64,000 nucleotides of DNA from Limonium bicolor (GCA_023374045.1 CM041779.1:266424131-266488130), one strand, 5' to 3'; positions 23,214 to 35,595 are shown, numbered from the stretch's first letter. Translations and numbers: made by a program. The notes: generated by a model not told the origin, from the sequence alone.

Positions 23214-26200
23214 GTTCGACTTCCCACATCAGGTTCAACCAAACAATAATTAAATTGTTTTCATTTTCTATTTTATTCTTTCTAGTCGTGGTTGCGAATT
23301 CATACATCTCCAAAGGATGGAATCAATCCATCAATCGTCCTCACTCTACTTCCCAAATGCTTTACTCCATGGTTCGATCCTAATGCTCATTTCACCAACC
23401 TTCACTACTTCCATCCATTACTCACCATCATCTCCTATATTCTAACTACGGAATACTACACTTATAAGATTTAGTTGGCTTCAATTGTTTCAAATATTTT
23501 ACTTACGATTCCACTACTCATAAACTTCATTCATCTACTATCCTCATTCATTTCGTACTACTTCTTCAAAGGTTACAATACTTGTGGAGCTCCGTCCACT
23601 ACTCATTACTTTTCTTTTACTAATACTCTTACACTGGGTTACAAGATGGGTATATTCGTCCTATGGTATTTGCATCTCTAGTGCCTAATTACCCTAATTT
23701 CAATATGAATGAATACATATGTTTATTTAACATAAGTACCAGTCATCCAATCAATTCTCATTTGTGCTATGCACATTATAGTTTATGTGTTTTATTCACA
23801 AAACTTACATTAAGCGGTTTTCGCTCTACCCCCCTTAAAGGGGATTGCGCCCACGTAATCACCCATATGTTAATATTAAACATTGGTTATTTAATTCGGG
23901 CAATCCGAAGCGCTTAGCTTCACTACAGTATGTTATGTACTATGCTCTGGTCAAAGGGTCTTAACCATACCAATGGTTTAGTCTTTGCACCAAGAGTTCC
24001 TATATGAGTTTATTTAACTCATATTTAATTCGATTCTAGCCTAATCGGCTTCAAGGCATTAATAGCCATTATATTATGCTCACTAGGTACATTAATCTTC
24101 TAGCTAGGGCCCACTAGCTTCTGCTGCGCGACCCTGATAACTTGGGTTATTCACCCTTCTTGTTATCCTTAATGTGCTATACATTACCTTCTCATCCGTC
24201 TATTATGGGGATAAGGTTTACTAAACAACTGCGGTATTCTTTTACCGTGTTTGAACTCAACGAGTTACGATTTATAACCAGCTCTCTGGTAATCTACTGC
24301 ACATGCTATTCGTGCTTCCATGATTATTCGTTAAGTTCCTCCGACTTATTTTCGGGTGAGGTTAAGTCACTACTTAGTTGTAGTACTTCCTCTGTTGTCA
24401 CTAGCTTCTAAATCATACCAGTTCTCCTGGTTCGGTACAAGTGTCCTTTACTTGTATGACCTTGCATTGATATGCGTCGGTTCTAGTGACTTTCTTAAGT
24501 CTCCCTTCACCTTTTATTCCATTGGAATTCAGATCTGTGATTGTTAGTGTGTTTCGCACTCTTCGTGCTTCTTTGGCCTTAGGCCGCATGGTTGTTGCTA
24601 AGCTTGCTTAATTGGCTTGCCATGTCTGTTGGTGAAAAAGAAGGATTTACTACGGTTTACATTCTCCATATCCCTAGCCATCCCATTAGATCATTAGCTG
24701 CACAAGTGCAATACCAAAACACTCAGTCATACAGAGTGCAGAGGCGTAAACGCTTGACAGTAAGTCACTTATGTGATAGGAAAGGATATTTCTGTGTGTC
24801 ATCTCATACTTATACTCCTTGTTATTGCTTAACTATTCCCTCATAGCGGTCGCCTGTTGCGCACCGTATTCTTACTCATTGTACAACATTGCTTTTACTG
24901 TTTCTGTTACTGGTAGTTCATTTTTACTTAGTGACATTGTCCTTGGCACCATTTCCTTATGGTGTAAATATACTAGGAGTTCCCTGTGTTTGTGTGTATG
25001 ACGGTTGTCGTAGCATACGACAATCTTATTATCTTCCCAATGTGGAGATGTCTTATTCCACTTAGGTTTTATGTGTAGGTTAACTTACCTCACATTCTAT
25101 CATCATTTGTGATACAATTTACCAAGTATCTTGGTTGACCAAGGATGAGATAACTCATCGGGTCGTAAGCTCTCTTGAGCGTTAGTCATTCATGGTGTTC
25201 GATGTGTGTTCACATTAATTGCTTTGATAATTATTGCCTTTTAGTGCTGAGCATTGGTTTAGGCTCTGGCTGTGTAGTTTTGCTTGTATGTATATTACCA
25301 GGACATCCCATGAAACTTCAAGGGTTTTCTGGTCCCGTTCTCCAATTGGAGGGTATTCTATCACTGACAAGTGAAATCTCTCGTTGAGGGGTTGTCTCCA
25401 CTCATAGGTCTCATGTCCAGGTTATCATATTGGTGTTTATACAACGGTTCACCACATGCTTGAGTGCATATGGAGTATGCTTACTCCTGAAGTCGTAATG
25501 GTTTGGAAAATCTCATTTCCTTTTTCCATCGCCCTTGACAATATTTATAAGCGTAGGCTTATTGTTATAACAGATGGAAGCCTTTCCAAGGGTTCATCTT
25601 CACCACATTGGTGGTCTTTGGCTAACGAGGGGTACCTTCCCTTGGGTTTCTTGTAGTGTCCAAATGTGGACTAGGCCAATGTTGGCATTATCATGATTCT
25701 CATGCCTCTGTGCTACCATTGCTACAGAAGGCATGGCGGTAATTAAGAACTCCGTCAACTGTATACTAGGCTGATGCTCTAGTGACAGTGACATTGAGTT
25801 GGCCATTACTCCAAGCCACTCAGAATGTTGGGTTTGAATTTATGGTCCAGTTGTTGATTTCTTGTCGTATGAGGCAATATTTCTTGCAATCTATGCTTTT
25901 GCAAGCTGCTTATACATGTTTCCACTCCATGTATACTGTCATGGGTTGGAGGTATTATTGGGCTCCATGGTAAGTCGTGGCATCACGCTTCCGTCCATAG
26001 GAGACCTTCTTAGGCAAATGGTGTTAATAAGTGTCTCCCAGTATCTTAGGCATTTCCTGTTAAGTGAAATCCCTTCGGGTCCGTGTTCGTTCTAACTCTC
26101 GTGCTTTTATCATGTCGATGTTGTTCGACTGTTGCAATGCAGACACCCTTCAAGGATTGCTCCTGAGTGCTGTTGAAGCATGTCGTTACATCCGGCTAAT

Positions 26201-28137
26201 GTTGATGACATGTTGTCCACTGTACCTTCTTGTGGTGTTGTACTTGAGTTTTCCCCTTTTGGGTCATGACGTCTCCCGTCCTTGGGTAGACTGTTTATGC
26301 TTGTTCCTAGTGTTTGAGACTAGGTTTGGTATTCCCTTCAATGATGGAGTATACTTGCAGTAATCTTGGGGTTGCTCTTGGGAATTCTGTCCAATTTGTT
26401 GAGCATCGTGGTGTTCACGTTAGGCGATTGCCTTACTATGTTTAGGCTGGGTATACCTTCCAGCTGTCATGTATTGTTTGGATTATTTGAGACATATCCA
26501 ATGTCTATACTTACTAGTATGTGCTCTTGCACTTCCTAGTTCTTATTCCTCATCTTCAGATGGGTTCTCTGAGTTCCTTGATACTTGCTCGTCTGAGGTG
26601 TCCAGCTGTTCTGATTGAACTCACTCATGGTCCGTAGAACGGAGTTTACTACTTCCCGTGTGTCGCACACTACATGTATACATACGTGGGGTACCATATT
26701 GATACGTTACCACTTACCCAACTATATGTCGGGCCCGCAAGCTCCTTCGGAGTGCGGTTGTCCCACATCCCGTAACGGGTATACTCTTAGTGTTCGTCAC
26801 ACGCCTAGGTGAAGTATTCTGTTGCCAACTCCTCTTGTATCATCCTATGATACTCACCATAATGCTGTTGGTCTGGTTTTAAAATCCAAGGTTTTTAAAA
26901 GAGGGTTGTGGTTTTGAAAAGAAATTTTTGGGTTTTAAAACAATGGTTCGGTGTTAAAAGAAATCTCTCATGGCATAGCCACGTTTGAGGTCTTAACCAA
27001 GTCTAGCCTCTCGCTGACTGGTATGTTCTAAATACAGTGGTCGGGCCGTTAGGCCTTTCCAAGGCTCCATACGTCTGGTTGTTAGGATGTGTGATCCTGT
27101 GGTTGTTCGTTACAGTCACCGTACATTACTATGTACTTGTGACGTGTTAGTGTTCCTTTACATATCTCTGTCTTTACTGCACTTGCCTTGGCAAGTGCGT
27201 GGTATCGGTGGTTTTTGGTTAATCCTATACCAATCTTGGTATTGTTTCTGCTTGTATTTAATAGTCTTGTTAACCTTTCCCTTGATCTTATTGATCTACA
27301 ATTGGTATACTCGCCCCTTTAGGTAGCTTCTTGGTGGTCTAGACGTGGCTGTCGTAGATCTGGTATTTCCCATTCCGTGGAGATTCCCGTTTCATTTGGT
27401 TTATTGTCGTTCCTTGTGGCTCGCCCCCACACATCTGGGGTGGTTACTGAGCCTTCCTTGTTTAGGCACTACTCCCGTAGTCCTATTGGGTTATATCGCA
27501 TGGTTGTTCTTGTAGTTGTCTGAGCTATATTGTCCAGGTGTTGCAACCTTGATGGCATCAGTAGTTTTGGAGTTAACCGCTTCCGACTATGTCCTTAGTC
27601 GGCTAGCATACCGTTGGTGGTATTATTCAAGTATTACTATCCCGTAGACTTGTGTCTCGGGTTCCGTTACCGCTCCCTTTTTCATTCCGTTGCACGGTTA
27701 GTGCTTCTGTCCTGCGGTTGGTTGACCAGCTAGGTTTCGCGACTGCTAAGCAGGTCGCCCCATGCTGTTGCAAGTTATAGCCTCCTCGTGGTTGGAGTGC
27801 TCATTCTACCGCTATTACGTGCGGGGTTGTGGTTCAACCGGGAACTATCTCCGGGACTTCCAGTTCTTGGAATCTACTACATGTCGGTTCTTGTTTACTG
27901 TGTGATTGATTCACTACTGCCAGATCGGGTTTCCCCGAGTATGAGAAGACTTTTCTTCTCTCTGGCGTCCTTTCCCAAGTTACACAGTGGGGTTTGCGGC
28001 GGGCGGGACTTGTATTGTAGGTATCCGGTACTCACCGGTAGTTTCTAACTAGCATATCTCTAATGCTAACACTCAGCCCTTAGCCCTAAGCTTCTAATTC
28101 CTAACTCGGTATTTCCTAAACTCGGTATTTCCAGTCA

Positions 28138-28159
28138 TCAGAGCGACACTTCGCTCTGA
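28138..28159 (-). other. Perfect hairpin overlapping the LARD-A primer-binding site (unit 2)
   Basis: Same 9-bp stem and AGTG loop (minus strand) as at 18143-18164. Confidence 0.85.
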
Positions 28160-28164
28160 TACCA
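28153..28164 (-). promoter_or_regulatory. Primer-binding site of LARD-A (initiator Met-tRNA), unit 2
   Basis: Minus-strand TGGTATCAGAGC five bases inside the LTR 3 end at 28170. Confidence 0.92.
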
Positions 28165-28169
28165 CTTTT

Positions 28170-31100
28170 TGTAACATCCCTACCATTAATACATGCTTAC
28201 CGTCCAATCTCCTTACACGTCAGATACACGCAGCGGATATTTACTTACATATGGGTGATGGGTGATACAATGCCGTTAACCACCCACGTGGCTAACAAGG
28301 CTACTACTACTGCTTACGGCATCGGTCTGATGGACCGGAATCCTGAGTATTACATATCTACCATATATATTTCATACCCCATACACGCTACATTCTTCCA
28401 TTCGATACAATACTTCAAATACCATACAATATAATCCACATACCGAGTTTACTAAGATCCTTATACAAATATACTACTCTTCAAAGTTCATACGTACTCA
28501 CTACGAGACTACTTACTACCCGTTCCTCACAACTACCTCCTAATTACAAGGGTGTGCCTCCGGTCTCTTCCTTGACCATATTCGCTTCGGGTACCTGCAC
28601 ACTAAAAAATGTCCCCCGAAGGGGTCAGCTTTCGCCGAGCATGATAACCGCATACCCCGCGTACTAGTGAGGGTACGCCGACCACTTGGTCGAATACATG
28701 CAGTTCATTTTCATACAAGCATACATGCATATATGCTCTTACACACAGTACAATAATACTTACACAATACACATACATCAATCATTACATACAAGGAATA
28801 CGATATAACCATTCAATACTCACTTACCTTCTTCCGAAACACATACTTACTACATACACAAGTACAGTTCTTGTTAGCTTCATTGTTCCACCCGGGTTAA
28901 TCGGGTGGAGATTACTCTTTTACTCGTTACTTCATACATACGCATACATACTCATACATACTTACGGATCCATACTTATTTACTCTTACTCTTACTCAAG
29001 TTAAGTCGTCGGGACCTCCGGCCCTGGGACTACACCGTCCCACTCCGGGCTTTACTTGACTCACTAATCCGGGATGCTACCCATTTAAGGGATTTGGGCC
29101 GCGGACCAGTTAAGAGTCAGGAATTGCAGCCAACCTCTTGTGACTCCGCATCCTCACGCGTGGCCGAAGCTATATCGGACTGTACTCATTCCAATTTACT
29201 CACTTAAGTTAGGAGTTATAGTTAGGAATTAGCACAGTCAACATCCAGGCCACAATAATACAATACACATATACACATACATACGAGGTACAATACATTA
29301 CGCAAGTACAATACGAGGTTCGAATACGATCATCATCATTCATATATTTCATGAATATACAAACTAGTGCTCAAGACAATAAATATCAAGCACAACATAA
29401 GTCAAGCACAGGTAAGTGCAATATAGTCCGATTCATGCATTTATCTTATTTAGGTGGTCAAATAAGCACACAAATCGGGGTAACCAAATTAGGATACAGG
29501 GCATGAAGAAATCATACCTTTCACCGTTGTACTTGTATCCCAACGTTCCTCCGGTATTCACAATTCAAATCCTATGATTATACATACAACCGAATAATTA
29601 ATCTAACTATCATTAACTTAATTCGGTTACCCTTACGCTTCCTAACTCATACTTACTAGGTCTTCACATTCCTATACTTACATTTTATTTACTTACTTTT
29701 ATATTACTTAACATGGTTTACTTACACATATATGCACGTATGTATAGGTGGGTATACATATACATACATACATACATCTAACCATAGTCTTATAGTTTTT
29801 TTTTTTTTTTTGTAAGTTTTGACCCGACCGAACTTGCGACCGACCTTGCAAGTTCGGTCCGAGTCAGTAGGTTACATCGGGTGAAAATTCCAGGGCCGAC
29901 CGACCTTGCAAGTCCGGTCCCAAGGTCGGTCCATTCCAGTAAGTTACTTAACGGAAAAATTTAGCCCGACCGACCTTGCAAGTCCGGTCGCAAGGTCGGT
30001 CCATTCCAGTAGCTTGCTTGACGGAAATTTTTCTGGCCGACCGAACTTGCATGTCCGGTCGCAAGTCCGGTCGATTCCAGTAGGTTACAGACGGGAGAAT
30101 TTTTCTGGTCTGACCGAACTTGCAAGTCCGGTCGCAAGTCCGGTCGATTCCAGAAGCTTTCCCGTCTTTGTAAATCTGGGCTCGACCGAACTTGCAAGTC
30201 CGGTCGCAAGTTCGGTCCGGCCCAGTATATTTGCATTTTACTTCTGTTTCAGTCCCATACTTTACCCAGTGTTTCTCCATCTTCTTACATGTAATCTCAC
30301 ATGTTTAAACACACCTAGGCCCTTCAAATTGCCTTAGTTCATCCACTTTACATACTTACTAATTCTTACTTGTAAATTTTTTCCATTCTTTACTTACTCC
30401 TTTTCTATCGCTTGGTATACTCTAATGTCCTTTAACATTCCTTAATTAAGTTCCCAATGATTTCATTACTATCATTACCATTCACTTCCCTACCCTAATA
30501 CCCATCTTACGCATTATTTTTACAGTTTTTGGTTGGTCCGGGACCTTGTTAGGTCTCAGTCCCGACCAACTCATGGTTAAGTCTCGACCATTTTAATGGT
30601 ATGGTCCGGGACCTTGTACTAGGGCAAGTCCGGACCCAGAGGGTTGGAATGTTTCGCCCTATTTTCACTCTATTGGTCCGGGTCCTCTTACAAGGGTAAG
30701 TCCGGACCTAAACTTTGGCAAATTCTGGGTTTTTTGAATGGTTGGTTCCGGGACCTAATACAAGGCCTAAGTCCCGGACCAACACTGGTCTGCTACAAAT
30801 TGCGTTTTCTTCTGCTCTGTTTCATTCTCTTCCTCCTCTAATAGTCCCTATGGTTTTCTAATCTTAATCCTCTTGTTCTAGCATGTCTTTAACACTATCC
30901 TAGCATTTAAACTTATCCACATTCATCTCTAACCCTCATTACCCAACCGACTGATAAGTTACGACGCTGTCAAATTTTTTTCCTTATCAGTTGCAGTTTC
31001 CACCAAGTCGTGTTTGCTACTTCTGTTTCATTTCTTTCCTTTCTAACAATTGCTACCAGCTCTAAGTGACAGTTTTCTCTCTTAATTTTTGCAATAGTTT

Positions 31101-32535
31101 CCCCTAAAACTTTGCGTTATCCTCACTAGTTGTTCACAAATCAATCAGTTTCACTGCATCGTTTATATATGTGCATTGACAGTTTATATGTATATGCATC
31201 AGTTCCAACAACGTTTACAACAGCTCATTCACTTTGTTTTCTTTGACAGATTCTAACCAACAATTCACTAATGCTATCAATACCATTACACCATTTAACT
31301 TATGGCTACGGTAGTTCACATTGCTAAGAATATACTTAACACACCAACATGCACAACAACTGAACGAGGTAAACTTACCTTCCGTTCTTGTCCTCTCTTC
31401 TTGTTTTCTTTCTCTCCTTTCCTTTACTTGTTTTGTTTCTTTTCCTTGTTTTAGTTAACGGAACAACCAAGTTCAAGCCCTCATTGAAACGCCCAACGCT
31501 GAACATGGAACAAGATTTCACGAGGGCTTTGCGGTTTGGCATTAGGAGGAATAAAACATCGGGAAAAAGAAGAGTTTAGCTCTTTGCTTACCTTAGAAAA
31601 TGTATAGGAGGGAAATGGGGCTTCAGCTGGTGCTGTCCACGCTTCAGCCGTTCACACCCACAAAATAAAGTTGCTTGTTTTGAATTTTTGGAAGGTGGAG
31701 ATTGTTCTCCTTGAAGAGAGGATTCCAACGGTATATTTTTTGTAGCTTTTGGTGGAGGTTTGAATGGTTAACAATGGAGGAGAAGTGGGCTGTCTGCTAG
31801 GTCTTTCACAATCGCCATTGGAAGAAAAAATGCAGAAGAGAGTGGTCTGTTGTAGAGGAAAATCGTGGAGTCAGGGATAGAGTAAGGTACTGTTGCTTCC
31901 TTTTTGGTTTTGTTTATTTGCTTGTCTCATAGTACATAATAGATAATTAAAAGGAATGTGAGGGAGGTAGGACAAGCGAATCGGCCACCCACACTGTCCC
32001 ATACAGATTTTTGATTTTATTTTGCAAAAGTGGACACACTAACTTTACTTATTTACACTCTCACCCCACAACTTCTCGTTTTTGACAGTTTTACTAATCG
32101 GTACCCATTTTTCGGAATTTTCCCGTTTAATTAATTTTATTGGTTCTAGACCTTCATTAATATTTATTAATGACTATTTAATTAATTATAATTGTCACTC
32201 TATTTAACCCGCTTGAAGTCACGTTTTCTCGGTTTCCTCAAAAACGCGCTTCAATGTTCATTAGTGTTTTTAATCCATTTTAAGGATCCGTTTTCTTCGG
32301 GAGTGTTCCCATATATTATTTAGGTCTTATCAAACCTTTAGAATCCCTATAACTCTAACCGAGGTCTCATACCTCCTATGGTTATTTAACGCTTATTTAG
32401 CGTTTTCCGCTTTTAAAGCGTTTCTTTATTTCTTTTGGATTTATTTTTCCTTACTAGTATTAATTAGGTACCATTAGGCCCTTAAATACGTATTAGATTA
32501 ATTTTAATCCTTATGTTTAAGTTCGGGGTATTTCA
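28170..32535 (-). repeat. LARD-A LTR 3 (outer 5' LTR)
   Basis: 4,366 bp, ending GGGGTATTTCA at 32535, followed by the CAGGC duplication. It carries array 1 (29826-30221), array 2 (30535-30780) and CCACGTGG (28284-28291). From about 28240 to 31600 it has many single- and double-base losses relative to LTRs 1 and 2, whereas 31620-32535 is nearly clean. This explains its shorter length. Confidence 0.88.
29826..30780. repeat. Inverted-repeat arrays 1 and 2 in LARD-A LTR 3
   Basis: Third copy of both arrays (29826-30221 and 30535-30780), with small base losses inside units and spacers. Confidence 0.88.
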
Positions 32536-32540
32536 CAGGC
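32536..32540. repeat. Target-site duplication CAGGC, right copy
   Basis: Matches 8166-8170 exactly and directly follows the LTR 3 terminal CA. Confidence 0.9.
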
Positions 32541-32969
32541 TGGCACAGAAATATCTTGGTAGACCTACAAAATATCTGATAAATATCTTATCCCAACTTC
32601 CCTACTTTCGGTCGCTACCCGTATTTGCTTTATTCACCTATCGACCGGTCACAAACGACCGGTCGCTATTCGTGCTATACTTAGTGACCGGTCACAGGTG
32701 ACCGGTCGCTCCTTATACTACATCTTACATTCCAGACGTTCGGTCATAATCGACCGGTCGTAGCGATGCTTTTGGTGACTAGTCATTGGCGATCGGTCGC
32801 TCCTTACGCTTTGTGCTAGGACTCTTGGCGACCGGTCGAAAACGACCGGTCACTGCTTGCGGCCTGTCTAGGCTTAGTCAGGGATGTCCGGTCATTGCTC
32901 TGGCCTTACTGGGCTATTGCTCTTTCTTTGGGGCTTCTGGACATATTTTCCCCTCTTCATCCCACAACA
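32541..32969 (-). repeat. Tat 5' LTR, distal (upstream) part with CGACCGGTCG inverted-repeat pairs
   Basis: Continuation of the LTR interrupted at 8170. At 32643-32853 there are five closely paired palindromes (starts near 32643, 32685, 32734, 32777, 32830), each pair of the form GACCGGTC-spacer-GACCGGTCG. The proposed outer end is CCCACAACA at 32961-32969, giving a minus-strand start TGTTGTGGG. This end is inferred, because the matching 3' LTR is outside the window. Confidence 0.55.
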
Positions 32970-32995
32970 CTAGAAGTCGAAATAGAAGGACTATC

Positions 32996-34170
32996 ATGGT
33001 AGCCAACGACCCGATGAGACAGCTTCAGGAGCTTGCTTTGAACTTGGGCCAGATTGTGCGACAGGCTCAGCGAGACAATGTACCTGAGGACTACACGAAG
33101 AGGATTGCCCACTTGAAGCCGACTGCATTCAAGGGGGAGGAGGACCCAGTACTGCTGCAGGATTGGCTGCGAGAGTTTGACAAGATCTTTGAGGCGGTCA
33201 ACTGCCCTGCTGATAGAAGAGTCAACGCCGCTGTTTATTACTTCAAGAGCGAGGCTGACATCTGGTGGTCTGCCAACAAGGATGCTCCTCTAGCGGGACC
33301 TGACTTTGGATGGGAGGCACTGAAGGAGGCCATGCGAAGGCGATTCTACCTGAGCATGTCCGGATGCAGAAATACCTGGAGTTCTCTAAGCTCAAACAGC
33401 AGGCCCGGAGTGTGAAAGAGTATCACTCCAAGTTCCTAGAGCTGGCGAGGTTCGCGCCGACGATGGTCCCCGAGGCGTCGAAGGTGCAGAGATTTGTAGG
33501 GGGACTCAACTGGAGTCTCCAGGAGGCTTTGAGCGTGCTGACGATACCCACCCTCCAGGACGCATATGGAAAGGCTGCTAACATGTATAGGGTGCAGCAG
33601 AAGAGGAGGGAGGTACAGGCGGGCCAGAAGAGGAAGATGGAGGACAGGGAAGAATCCTGGAGTCGAGACGACCGACATAAGAGGCCCCATCAGGACAAGA
33701 GATGGAGGCCTAACTCAGGTGATGGGAGGAGGTTCGATGTGAACCAGAGGAATGATCAGAGGCGGAATGATAGGCCCTAGGGGCAGGCTCAAAGAGCAGA
33801 GTACGGGCGTAGCAGGCACTTCCACTGTAGGAGATGCCACAAGGATCACCCGGGGATGGACTGTGAAGGAAACCTGGTGGCGTGCTTCCGGTGTGGCAAG
33901 AAGGGCCACAAAGCTTTTGAGTGCTTCCAGGATCCCCAGAGAGGCATCCAGCAGAAGGGAAATGGCGGAGACCGGACCTACAGACCAGTAGACCCCCAAT
34001 CTCGAGGCAGAGATCATCACCAGGGCTAGAATCAGCGAGGGGATGCTCCCCAGCGTGGCAACAGGGGGGTGGAAACGGAGGTAACCGAGGTCCAAGGGAG
34101 AACCGAGACAACGGTAGAGCTCCTGGGAGGATCAATGTTATGAGCCGGGCCGAGGCGGAGCCGAAGTAGA
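32996..34170 (+). pseudogene. Tekay gag with two zinc knuckles, interrupted
   Basis: ATG at 32996 (MVANDPMRQLQELALNLG) opens a gag frame covering the capsid-like domain (LQDWLREFDKIFEAVNC, YYFKSEADIWW). A one-base change near 33349 shifts the frame; the protein continues in another frame (MQKYLEFSKLKQQ, YHSKFLELARFAP) to an in-frame TAG at 33778-33780. Beyond it, translation gives two Cys/His knuckles, CRRCHKDHPGMDC and CFRCGKKGHKAFEC (33826-33935), then another TAG at 34027 and a further frame change. In the family, gag forms the particle and the knuckles bind RNA. The first Met is chosen because the capsid domain begins soon after it and the upstream frame reads into Tat LTR sequence. Confidence 0.85.
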
Positions 34171-34530
34171 GGTGTTAGCAGGTACCTTTTCTGTTCATGG
34201 TACTTCTGCCCGTGTTTTGTTCATACTGGAGCTTCATATTCCTTCATTTCTGAGAAATTTGTTAAGAAATGGGTCTAGAAACTTGTAAGACTTCTACCAT
34301 AGCAGTATCTATACCCTCGGGGCGGGTCATCTCTTGTAATCATGTATTGAAGGATGTGGGGGTAGACATTAAGGGGGAAACTTTTGTAACTGACCTGATC
34401 CAGTTCATCCTCCCCGACTTCGATATCATTTTGGGGATGGACTGGCTAAGCAAGCATAAGGGGAAGATCGATTGTGGAGAGCAGAAGATCATCCTGAGAG
34501 GACCAGCGGGCCGAAGAGTCTCCTACAGTA
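34171..34530 (+). pseudogene. Tekay aspartic protease, active site lost
   Basis: The region around 34180-34260 encodes the block leading to the active site, but the expected catalytic Asp codon is replaced by His (HTGASYSFIS), and a frame change lies beside it. Downstream, the frame from 34269 encodes FDIILGMDWL (about 34420-34447), the usual end-of-protease block of chromoviruses. The protease would normally cut the polyprotein; this copy cannot. Confidence 0.8.
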
Positions 34531-35595
34531 GTGGAGAAGAAACCGGGAGTAAAGATAGTTTCAGCTATGTCAATTCTCTCCCAAGTGAAGAAGGGACAAC
34601 AGGCATACCTTTGCCATGTCCAGGATCTGAGCCGAGCGCCGAGCCCATTAGAAGAGATTCGGGTGGTGAATGAGTTCCCTGACGTCTTTCCAGATGAGAT
34701 TCCTGGTATGCAGCCAGACAGGGAGGTGGAGTTCAGCGTCGACCTTGTGCTAGGAGCAGCGCCTATCTCCAAGGCCCCATACCGTATGGCGCCATCAGAG
34801 TTGAAGGAACTGAAAGTCCAATTTGAGGAGTTACTGGAGAAGGGATACATTCGCCCGAGTGTATCGCCATGGGGAGCTCCTGTCTTGTTCGTAAAGAAGA
34901 AGGATGGGAGCATGAGGCTGTGCATAGACTACCGGGAGCTGAACCAGATCACTGTGAAGAACCGGTATCCCTTGCCCAGAATCGACGACCTCTTCGACCA
35001 GCTTCAGGGCGCAGGAGTCTTCTCCAAGATAGACCTGAGGTCGGGATACCACCAGCTACGTGTTGCAGAGAAGGATATCCCGAAGACTGCTTTCAGGACT
35101 AGATATGGGCATTTTGAGTTTCTGGTGATGCCCTTTAGATTGACGAATGCGCCGGCGGTCTTCATGGACCTCATGAACCGGATCTTTAATCCCTATTTAG
35201 ACCGGTTTGTGGTGGTTTTTATAGACGACATCCTCATCTACTCAAGGGATGAGGAAGAGCACGAGGATCACCTGAGATCTGTCTTGCAGATTTTGAGAGA
35301 GCAGCAGCTTTACGCCAAGCTAGCTAAGTGTGACTTTTGGTTGGATCGAGTGGCATTCCTAGGCCACATCGTCACCAAGGAAGGAATCTCAGTGGATCCG
35401 GCCAAGATCCAAGCAGTGAAAGAGTGGCCAAGACCGAGCAATCTGACAGAGGTTCGTAGCTTCTTGGGTCTAGCGGGGTACTACAGAAGATTCGTGAAGG
35501 ATTTCTCAAAGATAGCTAGACCCCTTACAAACCTCATGAAGAAGGTAACCAAGTTTCAGTGGGATGATGATGTGAGAAGGCGTTTCAGACATTGA
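34531..35595 (+). pseudogene. Tekay reverse transcriptase
   Basis: A 354-codon open frame with all RT blocks in order: [73 protein letters not shown], then [12 protein letters not shown] with the catalytic Asp pair (35218-35243), and [20 protein letters not shown]. The block MPFRLTNAP has Arg where Gly is nearly invariant, a likely inactivating change. A frameshift near 35570 separates RT from RNase H. The first Met of this frame (34531) is not a natural start. Confidence 0.9.

Larger units (their letters stand above)
22585..28169 (-). other. LARD-A internal region 2 (non-coding)
   Basis: 5,585 bp, nearly identical to internal region 1 (differences are rare one- to five-base changes, e.g. 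an extra ATACC unit near 22740). It carries its own polypurine tract (22585-22603), conserved block (24699-24751), primer-binding site (28153-28164) and hairpin (28138-28159). No protein domain is recognisable. Confidence 0.88.
8171..32535 (-). mobile_element. LARD-A: non-coding LTR retrotransposon with three LTRs and two internal regions
   Basis: Three near-identical LTRs (8171-12585, 18175-22584, 28170-32535) alternate with two near-identical internal regions (12586-18174, 22585-28169). Orientation is minus: the primer-binding site abuts the low-coordinate side of the second and third LTRs, and the polypurine tract abuts the high-coordinate side of the first and second. LTRs of about 4.4 kb with a 5.6 kb internal region lacking gag-pol match the known 'large retrotransposon derivative' (LARD) class. 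A 5-bp duplication flanks the whole. The structure fits unequal recombination between LTRs of sister copies after insertion. Confidence 0.9.
1..32969 (-). mobile_element. Tat-lineage Ty3/gypsy retrotransposon, minus strand, 3' end outside window, split by LARD-A
   Basis: Read on the minus strand, the order is 5' LTR (32969 to 32541, then 8165 to 7923), primer-binding site, gag, protease, reverse transcriptase, first RNase H, second (archaeal-type) RNase H, integrase, tandem repeats, then an antisense ORF. The 3' LTR must lie left of position 1. A second RNase H before integrase, plus an extra ORF between pol and the 3' LTR, is known for the Tat lineage (Ogre, Retand and relatives). Several frameshifts and stops show the copy cannot make a full polyprotein. 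Positions 8171-32535 are a younger insertion inside its 5' LTR. The right boundary (CA at 32968-32969) is inferred from the LTR-end consensus only. Confidence 0.8.

Noticed and set aside
8171..28169. Classical satellite with ~10 kb monomer
   Set aside because: LTR ends, primer sites, polypurine tracts and one flanking target-site duplication explain the structure as a recombined retroelement.
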